From Mucilaginibacter sp. SG564 (GTDB taxonomy: Bacteria; Bacteroidota; Bacteroidia; Sphingobacteriales; Sphingobacteriaceae), in the NCBI RefSeq assembly GCF_013149275.1, contig NZ_JABGNA010000011.1, forward strand, positions 62,001-126,000: 64,000 bases of DNA, in the 5' to 3' direction. Positions 1-8,469 of this stretch are shown here, piece after piece (within the stretch, counting starts at the first letter, position 1; every line of letters begins with the position of its first letter). The notes beneath the pieces were generated by a model that did not search any database, was not told where the DNA came from, and saw nothing but the letters and a program-made list of their open reading frames with translations. Made by a program: the position numbers and the translations under genes.

Positions 1-33
1 AGCCCGTTACAGACCTGAACATACAATTATATC

Positions 34-927
34 ATGGACGTTAAATCATTTTTTATACGTTATCTTATCTTCCCCCTCATCTTCGTGATTGCTGCGGCAA
101 TTATGACCATAATTAACAAAAAGAATAAGCTCCTAAGCAATAAACGCCTCATTGTTATTATTCTGTTAACAGCCGTTATTTTGGGCATTCCCGGTCTGTT
201 GGGCTTTCTCGATCTGCAATTTATGCCTTGGGGTTATTTATTTTGTCAACTTATTTACCTAACCCTTGGTTCTGTTTACGTATGGCTTGCTGGTAGATAT
301 CATGAAAATGAACTTTTGAATAAAAAGGGCTTCTTTATTTTCTGCACGCTGATTTCCTGCCTGCTGGGCATATATCTTTTTAAACTGGGCTTTGATTGGC
401 TAAACAATTTGCAATATGGTTTATGGGCTGCCACCAGCGTAATCATATTTTTGCTTCCGCCCATTTTCTGGTGGGCTTATATTGCATTTATGAGCATCCC
501 GCTGGAAATATACAAAGTATGGCAATACCCACGAACACCTGAAGATATTAGTATGGAGCATCTTAACTTTGATAAACTAATGGTGTTGGAACTTGATCTG
601 TATAAAAATACGGATGATCCGGAACCCCTAAAAGTTAAGGCTAAAGCACCGCCGAATATGAATTTTGGCCAATGGTTTCAGAAATTTATTGATGATTATA
701 ATTTAAAATTTCCGAATGCGCCTGTGGGATATAAAACCAATAAAACCGACAGTTATAAATGGATATTTTACACTAAACCATCTTTTTGGAAACAGCGGCG
801 ATTTATCGATCCCGATCTAAACATAACTGAGAATAAGATCACTGAAGCAAACACAATATATGCCAAACGTGTTTCTGAAATTGTAAGCGAGCCAGAACGC
901 ACCGGCGATCAGGCCGTTTACCTGTAA
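34..927 (+). CDS. tssN: TssN-like T6SS membrane protein
   Basis: Likely TssN, the membrane protein found only in Bacteroidota (subtype iii) type VI secretion systems, where it is thought to take the place of membrane-complex parts used in proteobacteria. The first 160 residues hold about five hydrophobic segments, separated by short basic or acidic loops. The remaining 130 residues are soluble and presumably cytoplasmic. The ATG follows an AT-rich leader, and the stop lies 33 bases before the TssK-like gene, so the two should be cotranscribed. The call rests on this topology, length and neighbour; there is no short diagnostic motif. The rest of the cluster must lie to the left of the window. 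Confidence 0.72.
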   Translation: MDVKSFFIRYLIFPLIFVIAAAIMTIINKKNKLLSNKRLIVIILLTAVILGIPGLLGFLDLQFMPWGYLFCQLIYLTLGSVYVWLAGRYHENELLNKKGFFIFCTLISCLLGIYLFKLGFDWLNNLQYGLWAATSVIIFLLPPIFWWAYIAFMSIPLEIYKVWQYPRTPEDISMEHLNFDKLMVLELDLYKNTDDPEPLKVKAKAPPNMNFGQWFQKFIDDYNLKFPNAPVGYKTNKTDSYKWIFYTKPSFWKQRRFIDPDLNITENKITEANTIYAKRVSEIVSEPERTGDQAVYL

Positions 928-960
928 CCTTTTAATAACATCTACATACAAAAATATGAT

Positions 961-2100
961 ATGCTTAGTCCATTAAAAAACAAGCCTGTAAACTGGGTAG
1001 ACGGAATGAAAATTTCCAGCGGGCATTTTATTAGCACGGATAATTTCATACATGATATAGTGAGGGATTCTAACTCCCTTCAACTCAATAACCATAACTT
1101 TGGCTTATTACCACCTGTCGCGAACGAATCTGCCGCGTTGGATATACAGATCACGGAGAGGGCCTCAAATCAGGTACAGATTAAAATAAACCATTGTAGC
1201 GCGGTAACCGCCGAAGGCCACCGCATTGATATATCCAGAACAGGTACTGAATTGCTGTTTACCCATTATTTCGGTCAGGATAACGCAACAGAAAATTCCG
1301 AAACGTACTACGTCTTGTTAACCGTCAACCCGTTCGAGCGCGTGGCAAGTGGCAATCCAGATCCGGAGGAGGTTCCCTTAAGATATCCAGAGGTTGATAA
1401 ACAATACAATATTACCATAATACCGGCCTCGCAAATAAACGGCCGAAGCTCCCATTTTCTGGAGGTAGGCAAATTCATTAAAAACGGCAATAATCTGCAA
1501 ACTGATATCAGTTTCATCCCTCCTTGCACATCAGTATTAAGCCACCCGGAACTGGTTAAGTATTATGAAAATTTTAGTAATCAACTGAATAACCTACAGC
1601 TACTGTCGTTTCGTATTCTGGATAAAATAACTTCAAAGGAATCTGTTTCAACCATTGGTAAAAACGTAAAAATATTGTGCGAAAAGATGCTGGAGTATAT
1701 TGCCCGAATCTATTTTTCGTACCGTAACATCGTATACCAACAACCACCGGTATATATGGTGTCATGTTTTTCGGAAATGGCACATATATTTTTCAGCACT
1801 GTAAAAAGTATCCCCGGTGCCGAACGCGAAGAATTACTCAAGTATTTTTATGAATGGAAGGATGTTACACCTGGCAACTTTGAGGAGTTACTTGCCCGCC
1901 TAATAGAAATAGTTTACAACCATCATGATATCAATTCATCTATGATAACCGTTGATGAATTCCTGCGTGTAATAGTAGCTTTATGGAATAAACTAAGCGG
2001 TCTGGAATATATTGGCCAACGTAAGGAAAACATTGTGGTAGCTGAACAACAAGTGATGCAGACTGTACAATCTAAGCGTACATGGACTTTATTAGACTAA
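961..2100 (+). CDS. tssK: TssK-like T6SS baseplate protein
   Basis: Baseplate subunit TssK, which connects the sheath-initiating baseplate to the membrane complex in type VI secretion. The N-terminus (residues 9-24, VNWVDGMKISSGHF) matches the usual TssK opening, a tryptophan followed by GM and a histidine-phenylalanine pair. A beta-rich N-terminal half (to about residue 190) is followed by a helical C-terminal half. At 379 residues it is shorter than the roughly 440-residue proteobacterial proteins, as expected for subtype iii. It is the last gene of the cluster: 544 bases without a gene follow, with a terminator at 2294-2325. Confidence 0.75.
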   Translation: MLSPLKNKPVNWVDGMKISSGHFISTDNFIHDIVRDSNSLQLNNHNFGLLPPVANESAALDIQITERASNQVQIKINHCSAVTAEGHRIDISRTGTELLFTHYFGQDNATENSETYYVLLTVNPFERVASGNPDPEEVPLRYPEVDKQYNITIIPASQINGRSSHFLEVGKFIKNGNNLQTDISFIPPCTSVLSHPELVKYYENFSNQLNNLQLLSFRILDKITSKESVSTIGKNVKILCEKMLEYIARIYFSYRNIVYQQPPVYMVSCFSEMAHIFFSTVKSIPGAEREELLKYFYEWKDVTPGNFEELLARLIEIVYNHHDINSSMITVDEFLRVIVALWNKLSGLEYIGQRKENIVVAEQQVMQTVQSKRTWTLLD

Positions 2101-2644
2101 CTCATAAATCCCGAATAAAACAACCACTTAATTTTTATAATCGAACTTTGTACAAAAAAGTAAAATCAATTATCCTCCAAGAAGGGCGTTAAAATCTTTT
2201 TTTTCTTTATTCATCTCGTTTTATCAAATATCGAAGTCGATCTTTTCAAATCTTTAATAAAAAAACTTTTAAACTGTGATCGGAAGTCACTTAAGTAGAT
2301 GTTCACTTCAGAACATCTACTTTTTATATCACTGCACGTTATTGACCTATAATATTTATACTAAATTCACTGCCCACAAAAAAGAGTTCGAAATTTCAAC
2401 ATAATTCCGCTTCTCAATTAATCAAAATACAGTTATGTATGTTTTTTGCTAAATAAGCGGCTATGAGGTATTCAATTTTCACTTAGGGTGCTTTTAAAGC
2501 AAAAGCTCTTTTTCATTAATAGCAAAAAATCACAAATGATATTTTTTAGATATTGTTATTGGCTTTTCAAGCCCGATGCGGTGAAAATGCTACTTTAGTT
2601 TCCTTAATCTTAAAACGAAACCTTCCTGAACATTATAATAATTT
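2101..2644. other. Long spacer after the T6SS cluster
   Basis: No credible ORF. The spacer is AT-rich and holds a terminator-linked repeat (2269-2325), one 15-base repeat copy (2381-2395), and a weak TAnnTTTG-like box, TACTTTAG, near 2590 that could serve the membrane protein gene at 2645. The stretch between the TssK stop and the terminator is about 190 bases, long enough for a small RNA, but no clear promoter for one is visible. Confidence 0.5.
2269..2325 (+). terminator. Intrinsic terminator with conserved 5' motif
   Basis: An 11-bp perfect stem (2294-2304 with 2311-2321) and a six-base loop are followed by a T-run. Just before it sits the motif AACTGTGATCGGAAGTCACT, which also precedes the terminators near 14087 and 15950 in slightly altered form. 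It probably ends the tssN-tssK transcript. Confidence 0.75.
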
Positions 2645-3490
2645 ATGCAACAATACAATATTAACTGGTTGAAATTTAGCATAGGAGTTATCGTTAGCCT
2701 GGTGCTTTCGCTAAGTATTCATGTTGTAATGCTCCAAGAGATGAATGTAGCCTTCCCTGATTTTACAGTTATTACCACACCTTACAAATTCTTCACTCGC
2801 GTGGTTTCAGTCCTGGGTTTGATCTTTTTTTGGCAATTAGCGGAGAAGAAAGTTGGAGGAGTTATTGCCAAAAAGTGGGCTTTCCTGGTTATTATAGATG
2901 CTATGTTAACAGAAAGTCTCTTTAGAGGGCCATTCATGAACGGTTATTGTAGCAATTCTATAGGCTTTATGTTAATAAGCAACATTCCAAAGTTACTGGC
3001 GATCGCTATAATGTGTGGATTAATAGCTTTCTCTGCTCCTAGGCTAAATAATTTCTTTCTTAAATTTTTGGCTGCAGCTGCCATAGCCGCTATTTTCATG
3101 TTCGTTGCGAGTCCATTAACTACCGCAGTCTGGAAGCCGGTAACGAACTCGATCGCACACCTTGCTCCTACAAACGAATGGTGTAAATTGCCCTATGGTC
3201 CTGAAGTGCTCATTCCTTCATATATCAGTTTTGTTGAACCTGTTATGGCCTGTGTGATAATAGCTATCTTAACTTGGGATAAACTTTCACCAGCAAGATG
3301 GCTAAAGTATTTGTTGTTCACTTTAATTATATTAGCTATAAAAAATCAATTGTTTATGCCGGTATTTTACGCAATGTTAGGCAAAGACAATCTTATAGTA
3401 AATCTGGCAAGCGAGGGACAATTTACCCTGGAAGCTATTATTTTAGCTATAACTACTGGTTTTACTTTTGAGTGGAGCTTAAAAACATAG
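2645..3490 (+). CDS. Unknown integral membrane protein
   Basis: I do not recognise the family. The 281 residues hold about seven hydrophobic segments, the first at residues 10-31 and the last at 255-275, with short loops and no signal peptide or soluble domain. Residues 90-96 (TESLFRG) recall the glutamate-containing motif of CPBP-type membrane proteases, but the matching second and third CPBP motifs are not visible, so I do not assign it. The gene stands alone, with long spacers on both sides, and is convergent with the EEP phosphodiesterase gene. Start: the ATG opens directly into the first hydrophobic stretch. Confidence 0.55.
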   Translation: MQQYNINWLKFSIGVIVSLVLSLSIHVVMLQEMNVAFPDFTVITTPYKFFTRVVSVLGLIFFWQLAEKKVGGVIAKKWAFLVIIDAMLTESLFRGPFMNGYCSNSIGFMLISNIPKLLAIAIMCGLIAFSAPRLNNFFLKFLAAAAIAAIFMFVASPLTTAVWKPVTNSIAHLAPTNEWCKLPYGPEVLIPSYISFVEPVMACVIIAILTWDKLSPARWLKYLLFTLIILAIKNQLFMPVFYAMLGKDNLIVNLASEGQFTLEAIILAITTGFTFEWSLKT

Positions 3491-3857
3491 GTCTATATCT
3501 CTCAAATATATTAGAATCTTACCTGGTTTTAATGATGTAACCCATCAGTGGTCCATTCCCGGGAAATCGATCCTGTATTGTTCGAACTATACTACCATCA
3601 AAGCTAACTTCCTCAAATCTTCTGTAAAAGGGTTCGAAAATTGCGATCTGAAGGCCACTGAAAGAAATATTCCGTTATGGGCATATCCTTTTATGGGCAT
3701 AAGAAAAGATAGCCAGAACTTTAGATCGCCGCAAAAAGAGTTCGAAATTTTCCGGCAAGGCCTTATACCTTTATCTAAATTCTTAACATTCGTCAAGCGA
3801 ATTTCCTTTTCTTCCAACACATGCTTTCAATACGCTCAAAACATGATAGCAGGGAAA
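3491..3857. other. Repeat-bearing spacer
   Basis: Non-coding between convergent genes. It contains two copies of the dispersed repeat (3627-3663 and 3735-3749) and a short direct repeat, TTATGGGCATA, at 3675-3685 and 3691-3701. The short ORFs that cross it have no recognisable composition and no start signal. I see no good terminator. Confidence 0.5.
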
Positions 3858-5714
3858 TTATTTTGCAAAATAATTTCTTAATTCGCCACCGTTTTCTGCG
3901 TAGTTCCACCGGATCTGGTCATTCTTTCCATCTCCGTTAATATCAGCAAAAAAGAAATCAGTATCCCCGCTTTGTGAAGTACCCCGCAATGAATAATATG
4001 GCCCATCAAATGTATTAGCAGTGGTAGCATAATAAATCTTGAGCTTACCTAAATAATTACCAGGGTTCCAGTAGATCTTATCGGCGCGGCCATCGCCATT
4101 TACATCGGTAAAATAAAATACGGTCGCTGCCGAAACACTTGAAGCACCGGCATCGGTGAATGAGGTTGAGGCAGTAAATGTACCGGCGCCATCTGACAGG
4201 AAAACTGATGGTTTACCTGAGTTGAGTGTTGGTTGCCAAAGTATCTTATCTGCCTTTCCATCGCCGTTCACATCGGCATAATAAAATACCGAGCCACTTG
4301 TAGTGCTTGCACCTTCGGTACCAGACACAACCGTACCGCTGAAATTACCGTTTGAGGTAGCCAGATAAACCCGGGTATGCCCCGAATCAAACGTACCGTT
4401 CCAATAGATCTTGTCGGCCTTGCCATCGCCGTTTACATCGGCAAAGTTATAAATGGTGGTAGTACCCGCACTCGTTCCTTCCGGGTTGTCGATCACGGTT
4501 GAGCTAAAATTACCATTGGTAGTAGCCAAATAAACACGTGTATGCCCCGAGTTTAAGGTTGGATCCCAAAGTATCTCATCCGCCTTGCCGTCGCCGTTCA
4601 CATCGGCGTAATAGTAACGGGTAGTGGTTGATGTAGAAGCGCCAGCAGTATGAACCACAGCTGTCACAGCAAAGGTGCCATCACCATTGGACAGGAATAT
4701 CTGCGGACGGCCGCTATCATAGGTAGCATTCCAGTATACTTTATCAGCTTTACCGTCGCCGTTGATATCGGCAAACGAGAATTTAGTATTGGCATTCGCA
4801 CTTTTTCCGTTGGCATCGGCATGGGCGCCGCCAAAAATACCAGGCACAAAGTTTGCCATTACCGGCCAGTGATCTGAAGGCCAGAAACCGTTATAACTGG
4901 TGGTAATTACTTTCCATGAAGTGAAAGACATACTCCGGTCGCTCATCATCCAGTCTATCTTACCCGTACCAGTATCTGTCCAGCCGTGAAAGGTAAGGTC
5001 GCCATCGGTATCGCCAAGGGCATCCACTACATCCAGGCCATCCTTCAGGTTGTTGATCTCTTCGGTACTGGGCTTCGCGTTAAAATCACCAAAAACAATT
5101 TCAGGCAGGTTTTCAGTATTGTATTGCTTAACGGCTGCCACCAGCGCCTGAGAGTTTTGTAACCTCACTGGCTGCGAATCAAACTGCCAGTGACTGTTAC
5201 TTACAAAATATCTGAGGCCTGTTGAATTATCCAACAATTTGGCCCAGGTACCGGTATTGGTTGGCCCAAGTACAACAGTACCGCTGCTTTCCAGCGTAAA
5301 ACGATTGGTTTTATAAAAAATAACTTTGGGTGTGCCCATACCGGCCGACTCATCAAAATACACCCCATAACCCAGTGTTGCCATCTGTGGGATAAACCAG
5401 TTTTCAAATGAATTATCCGAAAACTCCTGCAACCCGAAAACATCGGGATTGTTATCTACAATGATCTGGCGGATGTTACCCTGCCGCTCGGTAATAGATT
5501 GCGCGTCGGAAGGGTCATTATGCCTCACGTTGAAGGACAACACCCTGATCTCAGGACTTGTTGCCGATGCAGTAAGCTCGTTAATAGCCGGCAGCTTACT
5601 ATTATTTACTGTTTTTGTATCGCCAAGCTGTGATTTCTGGCAGCTGGAAAAAAGCAGTAGGCTGCTTAACAAGCAGGCCGCCGCATTGATAAAGTTTGTG
5701 TTATTATTTTTCAT
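3858..5714 (-). CDS. EEP phosphodiesterase lipoprotein with FG-GAP repeats
   Basis: Surface or periplasmic lipoprotein: residues 1-24 form a signal peptide ending in LFSSC, with Cys25 as lipid anchor. Residues about 55-290 are an endonuclease/exonuclease/phosphatase fold, the family of DNase I, sphingomyelinase and inositol phosphatases. Its catalytic markers are visible: GLQEF, GDFNAKPS, KIDWMM and the terminal SDHWPV. Residues about 310-618 are six FG-GAP/VCBS units, each with a calcium-binding D(I/V)NGDG(K/R) loop. The likely job is cleaving a phosphodiester outside the cytoplasm, with the repeats acting as a stalk or ligand-binding propeller; nucleic acid, lipid and sugar phosphates are all possible. 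It is the last gene of locus I, 66 bases after the metallophosphoesterase gene. Confidence 0.8.
   Translation of the reverse strand: MKNNNTNFINAAACLLSSLLLFSSCQKSQLGDTKTVNNSKLPAINELTASATSPEIRVLSFNVRHNDPSDAQSITERQGNIRQIIVDNNPDVFGLQEFSDNSFENWFIPQMATLGYGVYFDESAGMGTPKVIFYKTNRFTLESSGTVVLGPTNTGTWAKLLDNSTGLRYFVSNSHWQFDSQPVRLQNSQALVAAVKQYNTENLPEIVFGDFNAKPSTEEINNLKDGLDVVDALGDTDGDLTFHGWTDTGTGKIDWMMSDRSMSFTSWKVITTSYNGFWPSDHWPVMANFVPGIFGGAHADANGKSANANTKFSFADINGDGKADKVYWNATYDSGRPQIFLSNGDGTFAVTAVVHTAGASTSTTTRYYYADVNGDGKADEILWDPTLNSGHTRVYLATTNGNFSSTVIDNPEGTSAGTTTIYNFADVNGDGKADKIYWNGTFDSGHTRVYLATSNGNFSGTVVSGTEGASTTSGSVFYYADVNGDGKADKILWQPTLNSGKPSVFLSDGAGTFTASTSFTDAGASSVSAATVFYFTDVNGDGRADKIYWNPGNYLGKLKIYYATTANTFDGPYYSLRGTSQSGDTDFFFADINGDGKNDQIRWNYAENGGELRNYFAK
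3880..4800 (-). repeat. Six tandem FG-GAP coding repeats
   Basis: Within the EEP gene the DNA encoding each calcium loop, of the type ccgtcgccgttcacatcggc on the plus strand, recurs six times, roughly at 3930, 4090, 4258, 4424, 4587 and 4757. The period is about 165 bases. The middle units are closest to each other, which suggests fairly recent duplication or conversion. Confidence 0.8.
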
Positions 5715-5780
5715 GATAGGTTGATATATATTTTGATAGGATGATTTACATATAGTACATTATAGTGTAATTAGCTTGGT

Positions 5781-6830
5781 TTACTTTACCGGTTTATCAA
5801 ACAATGGAACGGTGAACTGACTGTCGGCATCGGTTTCACTCGTATTGGCATAAGGCGAAAATGTTCTGACCGATAACTCATTGTTCTTAACCGAAAATTT
5901 GTACAAGCGCATTAAACCATTCCCGCCGTTTGGCCGGCTTTGATAATCGTTAAGGAAAGCCTTAACCGTATGCCCATTAAAAGTTTCGGAGCGATAACCT
6001 TCGCCATTGTCGCCTACGTGGCCGCAAAGCATCATAAACAGGTTGGGATTGCCTTTAAGGCTTTCATAAATGGCTTTACCCTGTGCATTAAAAGGGGCCT
6101 GTGGCGTATTGGAACCGGTTACCGGGTTAAAATGTAAAATGGAATGGCTTACCACAATTGCCTTGCGGGTTGCGTATTTGGCCAGGATCTGGTTGGCCCA
6201 ACTGTACATACCTGCCTGGTCTTCATTAAAAGCATCAAACTCCAAAAACAACACAATAAAATCAACACCGCCTGCCGTAAACAGGTCATAGTGGCTATCG
6301 TTATTATTACCATAATGACCACCGTAGTAAGAACGGCCCTCAAAATGCTGTACACCAAAATATTGATTATAGCCATTGGTGGTACCCTTAACCGGATACT
6401 GCGACGGAAACTGGTCATGATTACCTACAGCCAATCCATAAGGTATGCTAACCGGGTTTTCCAGCCCGTAAAGTGCGGTTTTGGCCAGGTACCATTCGCT
6501 CCTTGCGGTGACGGGATTATCGCCGTGCTCGGTGATATCACCCATGTGTGCTACATAAGCGATATTCTCTTTAACCTGGTTCTTTTTTATCCAGTCAATC
6601 TGGGCTTTGAACATGTCAAAGGTTCCACCAAGCTGGGCCTGGGCCAGGTAGTATTGTGTATCGGGCAGTACCGCGATACAAAAATCGCCGGGTTTAACTA
6701 CCGCGTCGGGGCCGGGCGTATTTAAAACTGTATCTGCCAGGGGTAAACTATTTTCGGCATTTGCATTATAATTCAGTAACAACAGGCCAAGGCAAAACCC
6801 GGCTGCGAACTTCTTTCTGTAATTCGGCAT
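5781..6830 (-). CDS. Exported metallophosphoesterase
   Basis: Calcineurin-type metallophosphoesterase that hydrolyses phosphomonoesters or diesters with a two-metal centre. The metal ligands appear in order: LPDTQ (residues 55-59), MGD (96-98), GNHD (about 136-139), a histidine in VVSHS and the closing CGHVGD. The first motif, DTQ instead of the usual DxH, is typical of one exported branch of the family. A signal peptide covers about residues 1-25, ending ANA. The gene sits between susD and the EEP phosphodiesterase gene of locus I, so two different phosphoesterases share one operon with a SusCD pair and no glycosidase. The substrate is unknown. Confidence 0.82.
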   Translation of the reverse strand: MPNYRKKFAAGFCLGLLLLNYNANAENSLPLADTVLNTPGPDAVVKPGDFCIAVLPDTQYYLAQAQLGGTFDMFKAQIDWIKKNQVKENIAYVAHMGDITEHGDNPVTARSEWYLAKTALYGLENPVSIPYGLAVGNHDQFPSQYPVKGTTNGYNQYFGVQHFEGRSYYGGHYGNNNDSHYDLFTAGGVDFIVLFLEFDAFNEDQAGMYSWANQILAKYATRKAIVVSHSILHFNPVTGSNTPQAPFNAQGKAIYESLKGNPNLFMMLCGHVGDNGEGYRSETFNGHTVKAFLNDYQSRPNGGNGLMRLYKFSVKNNELSVRTFSPYANTSETDADSQFTVPLFDKPVK

Positions 6831-6854
6831 TATATTTTTGTTTAAAGATTCATA

Positions 6855-6889
6855 ACATCCCCTCCTGCCCTATGTGCACGAGGGGATGT
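6855..6889 (-). other. Intercistronic stem-loop
   Basis: A 10-bp perfect stem, ACATCCCCTC (6855-6864) with GAGGGGATGT (6880-6889), lies between susD and the metallophosphoesterase gene. On the transcribed minus strand no T-run follows it, so it looks more like an RNA-stabilising or processing hairpin than a terminator. Confidence 0.6.
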
Positions 6890-6902
6890 AAAAAATATCA
6901 GA

Positions 6903-8441
6903 TCAATAACCGGGGTTTTGTGTAAGCAACGTATTCAAGCCTATTTCAGCCTCAGGCAAAGGATATAACAGCCTATTGCTATTAACAATGTATGAATCGG
7001 GCGAAATGTAGTTGATCTGGGTCTTTAGCTTAACACCAAAAGCATTCATTACATCAACTGCATTACCACTACGCGTCAGATCGTGCCAGCGCTTGTTTTC
7101 GAATGCCAGCTCAACACGGCGTTCATGCAAAATAGTATTGCGCAGCGTTGCCTGATCAGCACCGGCAACCGGAGCCAGACCTGCACGGGCCCTAACTGTA
7201 TTTAAAGCCGCCAGCGGTGATTTGCCCTGCTCGTTTTGGGCCTCAGCCAGTAATAGTAAAGCCTCTGAATAACGGTAGATCGGAAAATCATCCGCAGAGC
7301 CGGTTATGGCGGCTGGTGTATGCTCATATTTTTTGATATAAGGCACCGCTGTTTTTCCACTTGGGGCTCCGCTGTAATTTACAACGCTTTTTACCGCGGA
7401 ATAAGTAAAGTAGTTACTGCCATCGTACGTACCCTCGGCAATACCGATAGAGGCATCCAGACGCTTGTCGCCGGTTTCATAATTACTGATCAGATCCTGT
7501 GTTGGTGTATTCCAGCCACCGGTAGTAGTATTGTCAATAGCCAGCGTAGTAATTAACGATGTATTTTTACTGCGTGGCAGGAAATGAAAGCACAATGGAT
7601 TGGGTGTGGCGCCGGTAAGGGTTCCATCCAAAAACTGCACTTCAAACAGCGACTCTTTGTTGTTTTTATTAGCAGGTAAAAAGGCGTCGGCGTAATTGGT
7701 GTTCAAACCATAGCCCATGGTCGATAGAGTGTTCAGCTGTGTTTCTGCATCAGCCCAACGCTTTAACGTTACATAAACATCGGCCAACAGCACAGCTGCC
7801 GAACCTTTGGTAGCAATTCCTGTTTGCGGAAACTTTGCCGGAGGCGCCAGTTCGTTTAAGGCATCAGTGGCATCGGCAATGATCTGCTTGTACACATCAT
7901 CAGAAGATGAGCGCGGCAGGAATGCATCATCGGGCGTAGTCACTTCCTTAACAAAAAGCGGAACGCCGCCAAACAGTCTCACCAGTTTAAAGTACATCAG
8001 CGCACGCAGAAATTTACTTTGCCCGTCATAACTTTTCACAGAGGCATCAGCAATACCCGATGCCGTTTTAAGTCTCGAGATCACAATATTTGCCCGGGAT
8101 ATTACCAGATACGCGTTTTGCCATTCTGTAGCGGTATAACTATCGGTTGAAGCATCCATGAAATCAGACAATTTTTCACGATCGGTATACGCTGTACCCC
8201 GGTTATTTAAAAACGACTGATAAATGGTGTTATCTGAGCGCATTTCAGAAAACAGGTAATCTGTTGTTACTACGTCTCGCAAACCTGCGTAAGCCGCTGT
8301 AACTGCCTGCCCAAACTGTGCATCGGTTTTATAATAGTTTTGATCGCTGTATGATGACTGGGGCGCTAAATCAATAAAGCTTTTTTTACATGAGGCCGCT
8401 GTTAGTAAGAATAGCCCCATCAAAATATATATTTTTTTCAT
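6903..8441 (-). CDS. SusD/RagB lipoprotein, locus I
   Basis: Surface lipoprotein that binds substrate and acts as the lid of the SusC transporter. The signal peptide ends in TAASC with the lipidated cysteine near residue 18. The N-terminal SusD-like part follows the pattern QNYYKTDAQ, and a C-terminal SusD/RagB part contains YRYSEALLLLAEAQN and a basic ERRVELAFENKRWHDL segment, both typical. The length (512 aa) is normal. It begins 28 bases after the susC stop. The ligand cannot be read from the sequence; the two phosphoesterases downstream hint at a phosphorylated compound. Confidence 0.92.
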   Translation of the reverse strand: MKKIYILMGLFLLTAASCKKSFIDLAPQSSYSDQNYYKTDAQFGQAVTAAYAGLRDVVTTDYLFSEMRSDNTIYQSFLNNRGTAYTDREKLSDFMDASTDSYTATEWQNAYLVISRANIVISRLKTASGIADASVKSYDGQSKFLRALMYFKLVRLFGGVPLFVKEVTTPDDAFLPRSSSDDVYKQIIADATDALNELAPPAKFPQTGIATKGSAAVLLADVYVTLKRWADAETQLNTLSTMGYGLNTNYADAFLPANKNNKESLFEVQFLDGTLTGATPNPLCFHFLPRSKNTSLITTLAIDNTTTGGWNTPTQDLISNYETGDKRLDASIGIAEGTYDGSNYFTYSAVKSVVNYSGAPSGKTAVPYIKKYEHTPAAITGSADDFPIYRYSEALLLLAEAQNEQGKSPLAALNTVRARAGLAPVAGADQATLRNTILHERRVELAFENKRWHDLTRSGNAVDVMNAFGVKLKTQINYISPDSYIVNSNRLLYPLPEAEIGLNTLLTQNPGY

Positions 8442-8469
8442 TGTGCTCTTTTTAAGCTTTGCTTTCGAT

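Noticed and set aside
3587..3881. Short ORFs on both strands in the spacer after the membrane protein
   Set aside because: They cross the dispersed repeats and lack start signals or protein-like composition.
6144..6725. 193-residue plus-strand ORF inside the metallophosphoesterase gene
   Set aside because: It is antisense to a gene with clear catalytic motifs, has no family pattern and no start signal.
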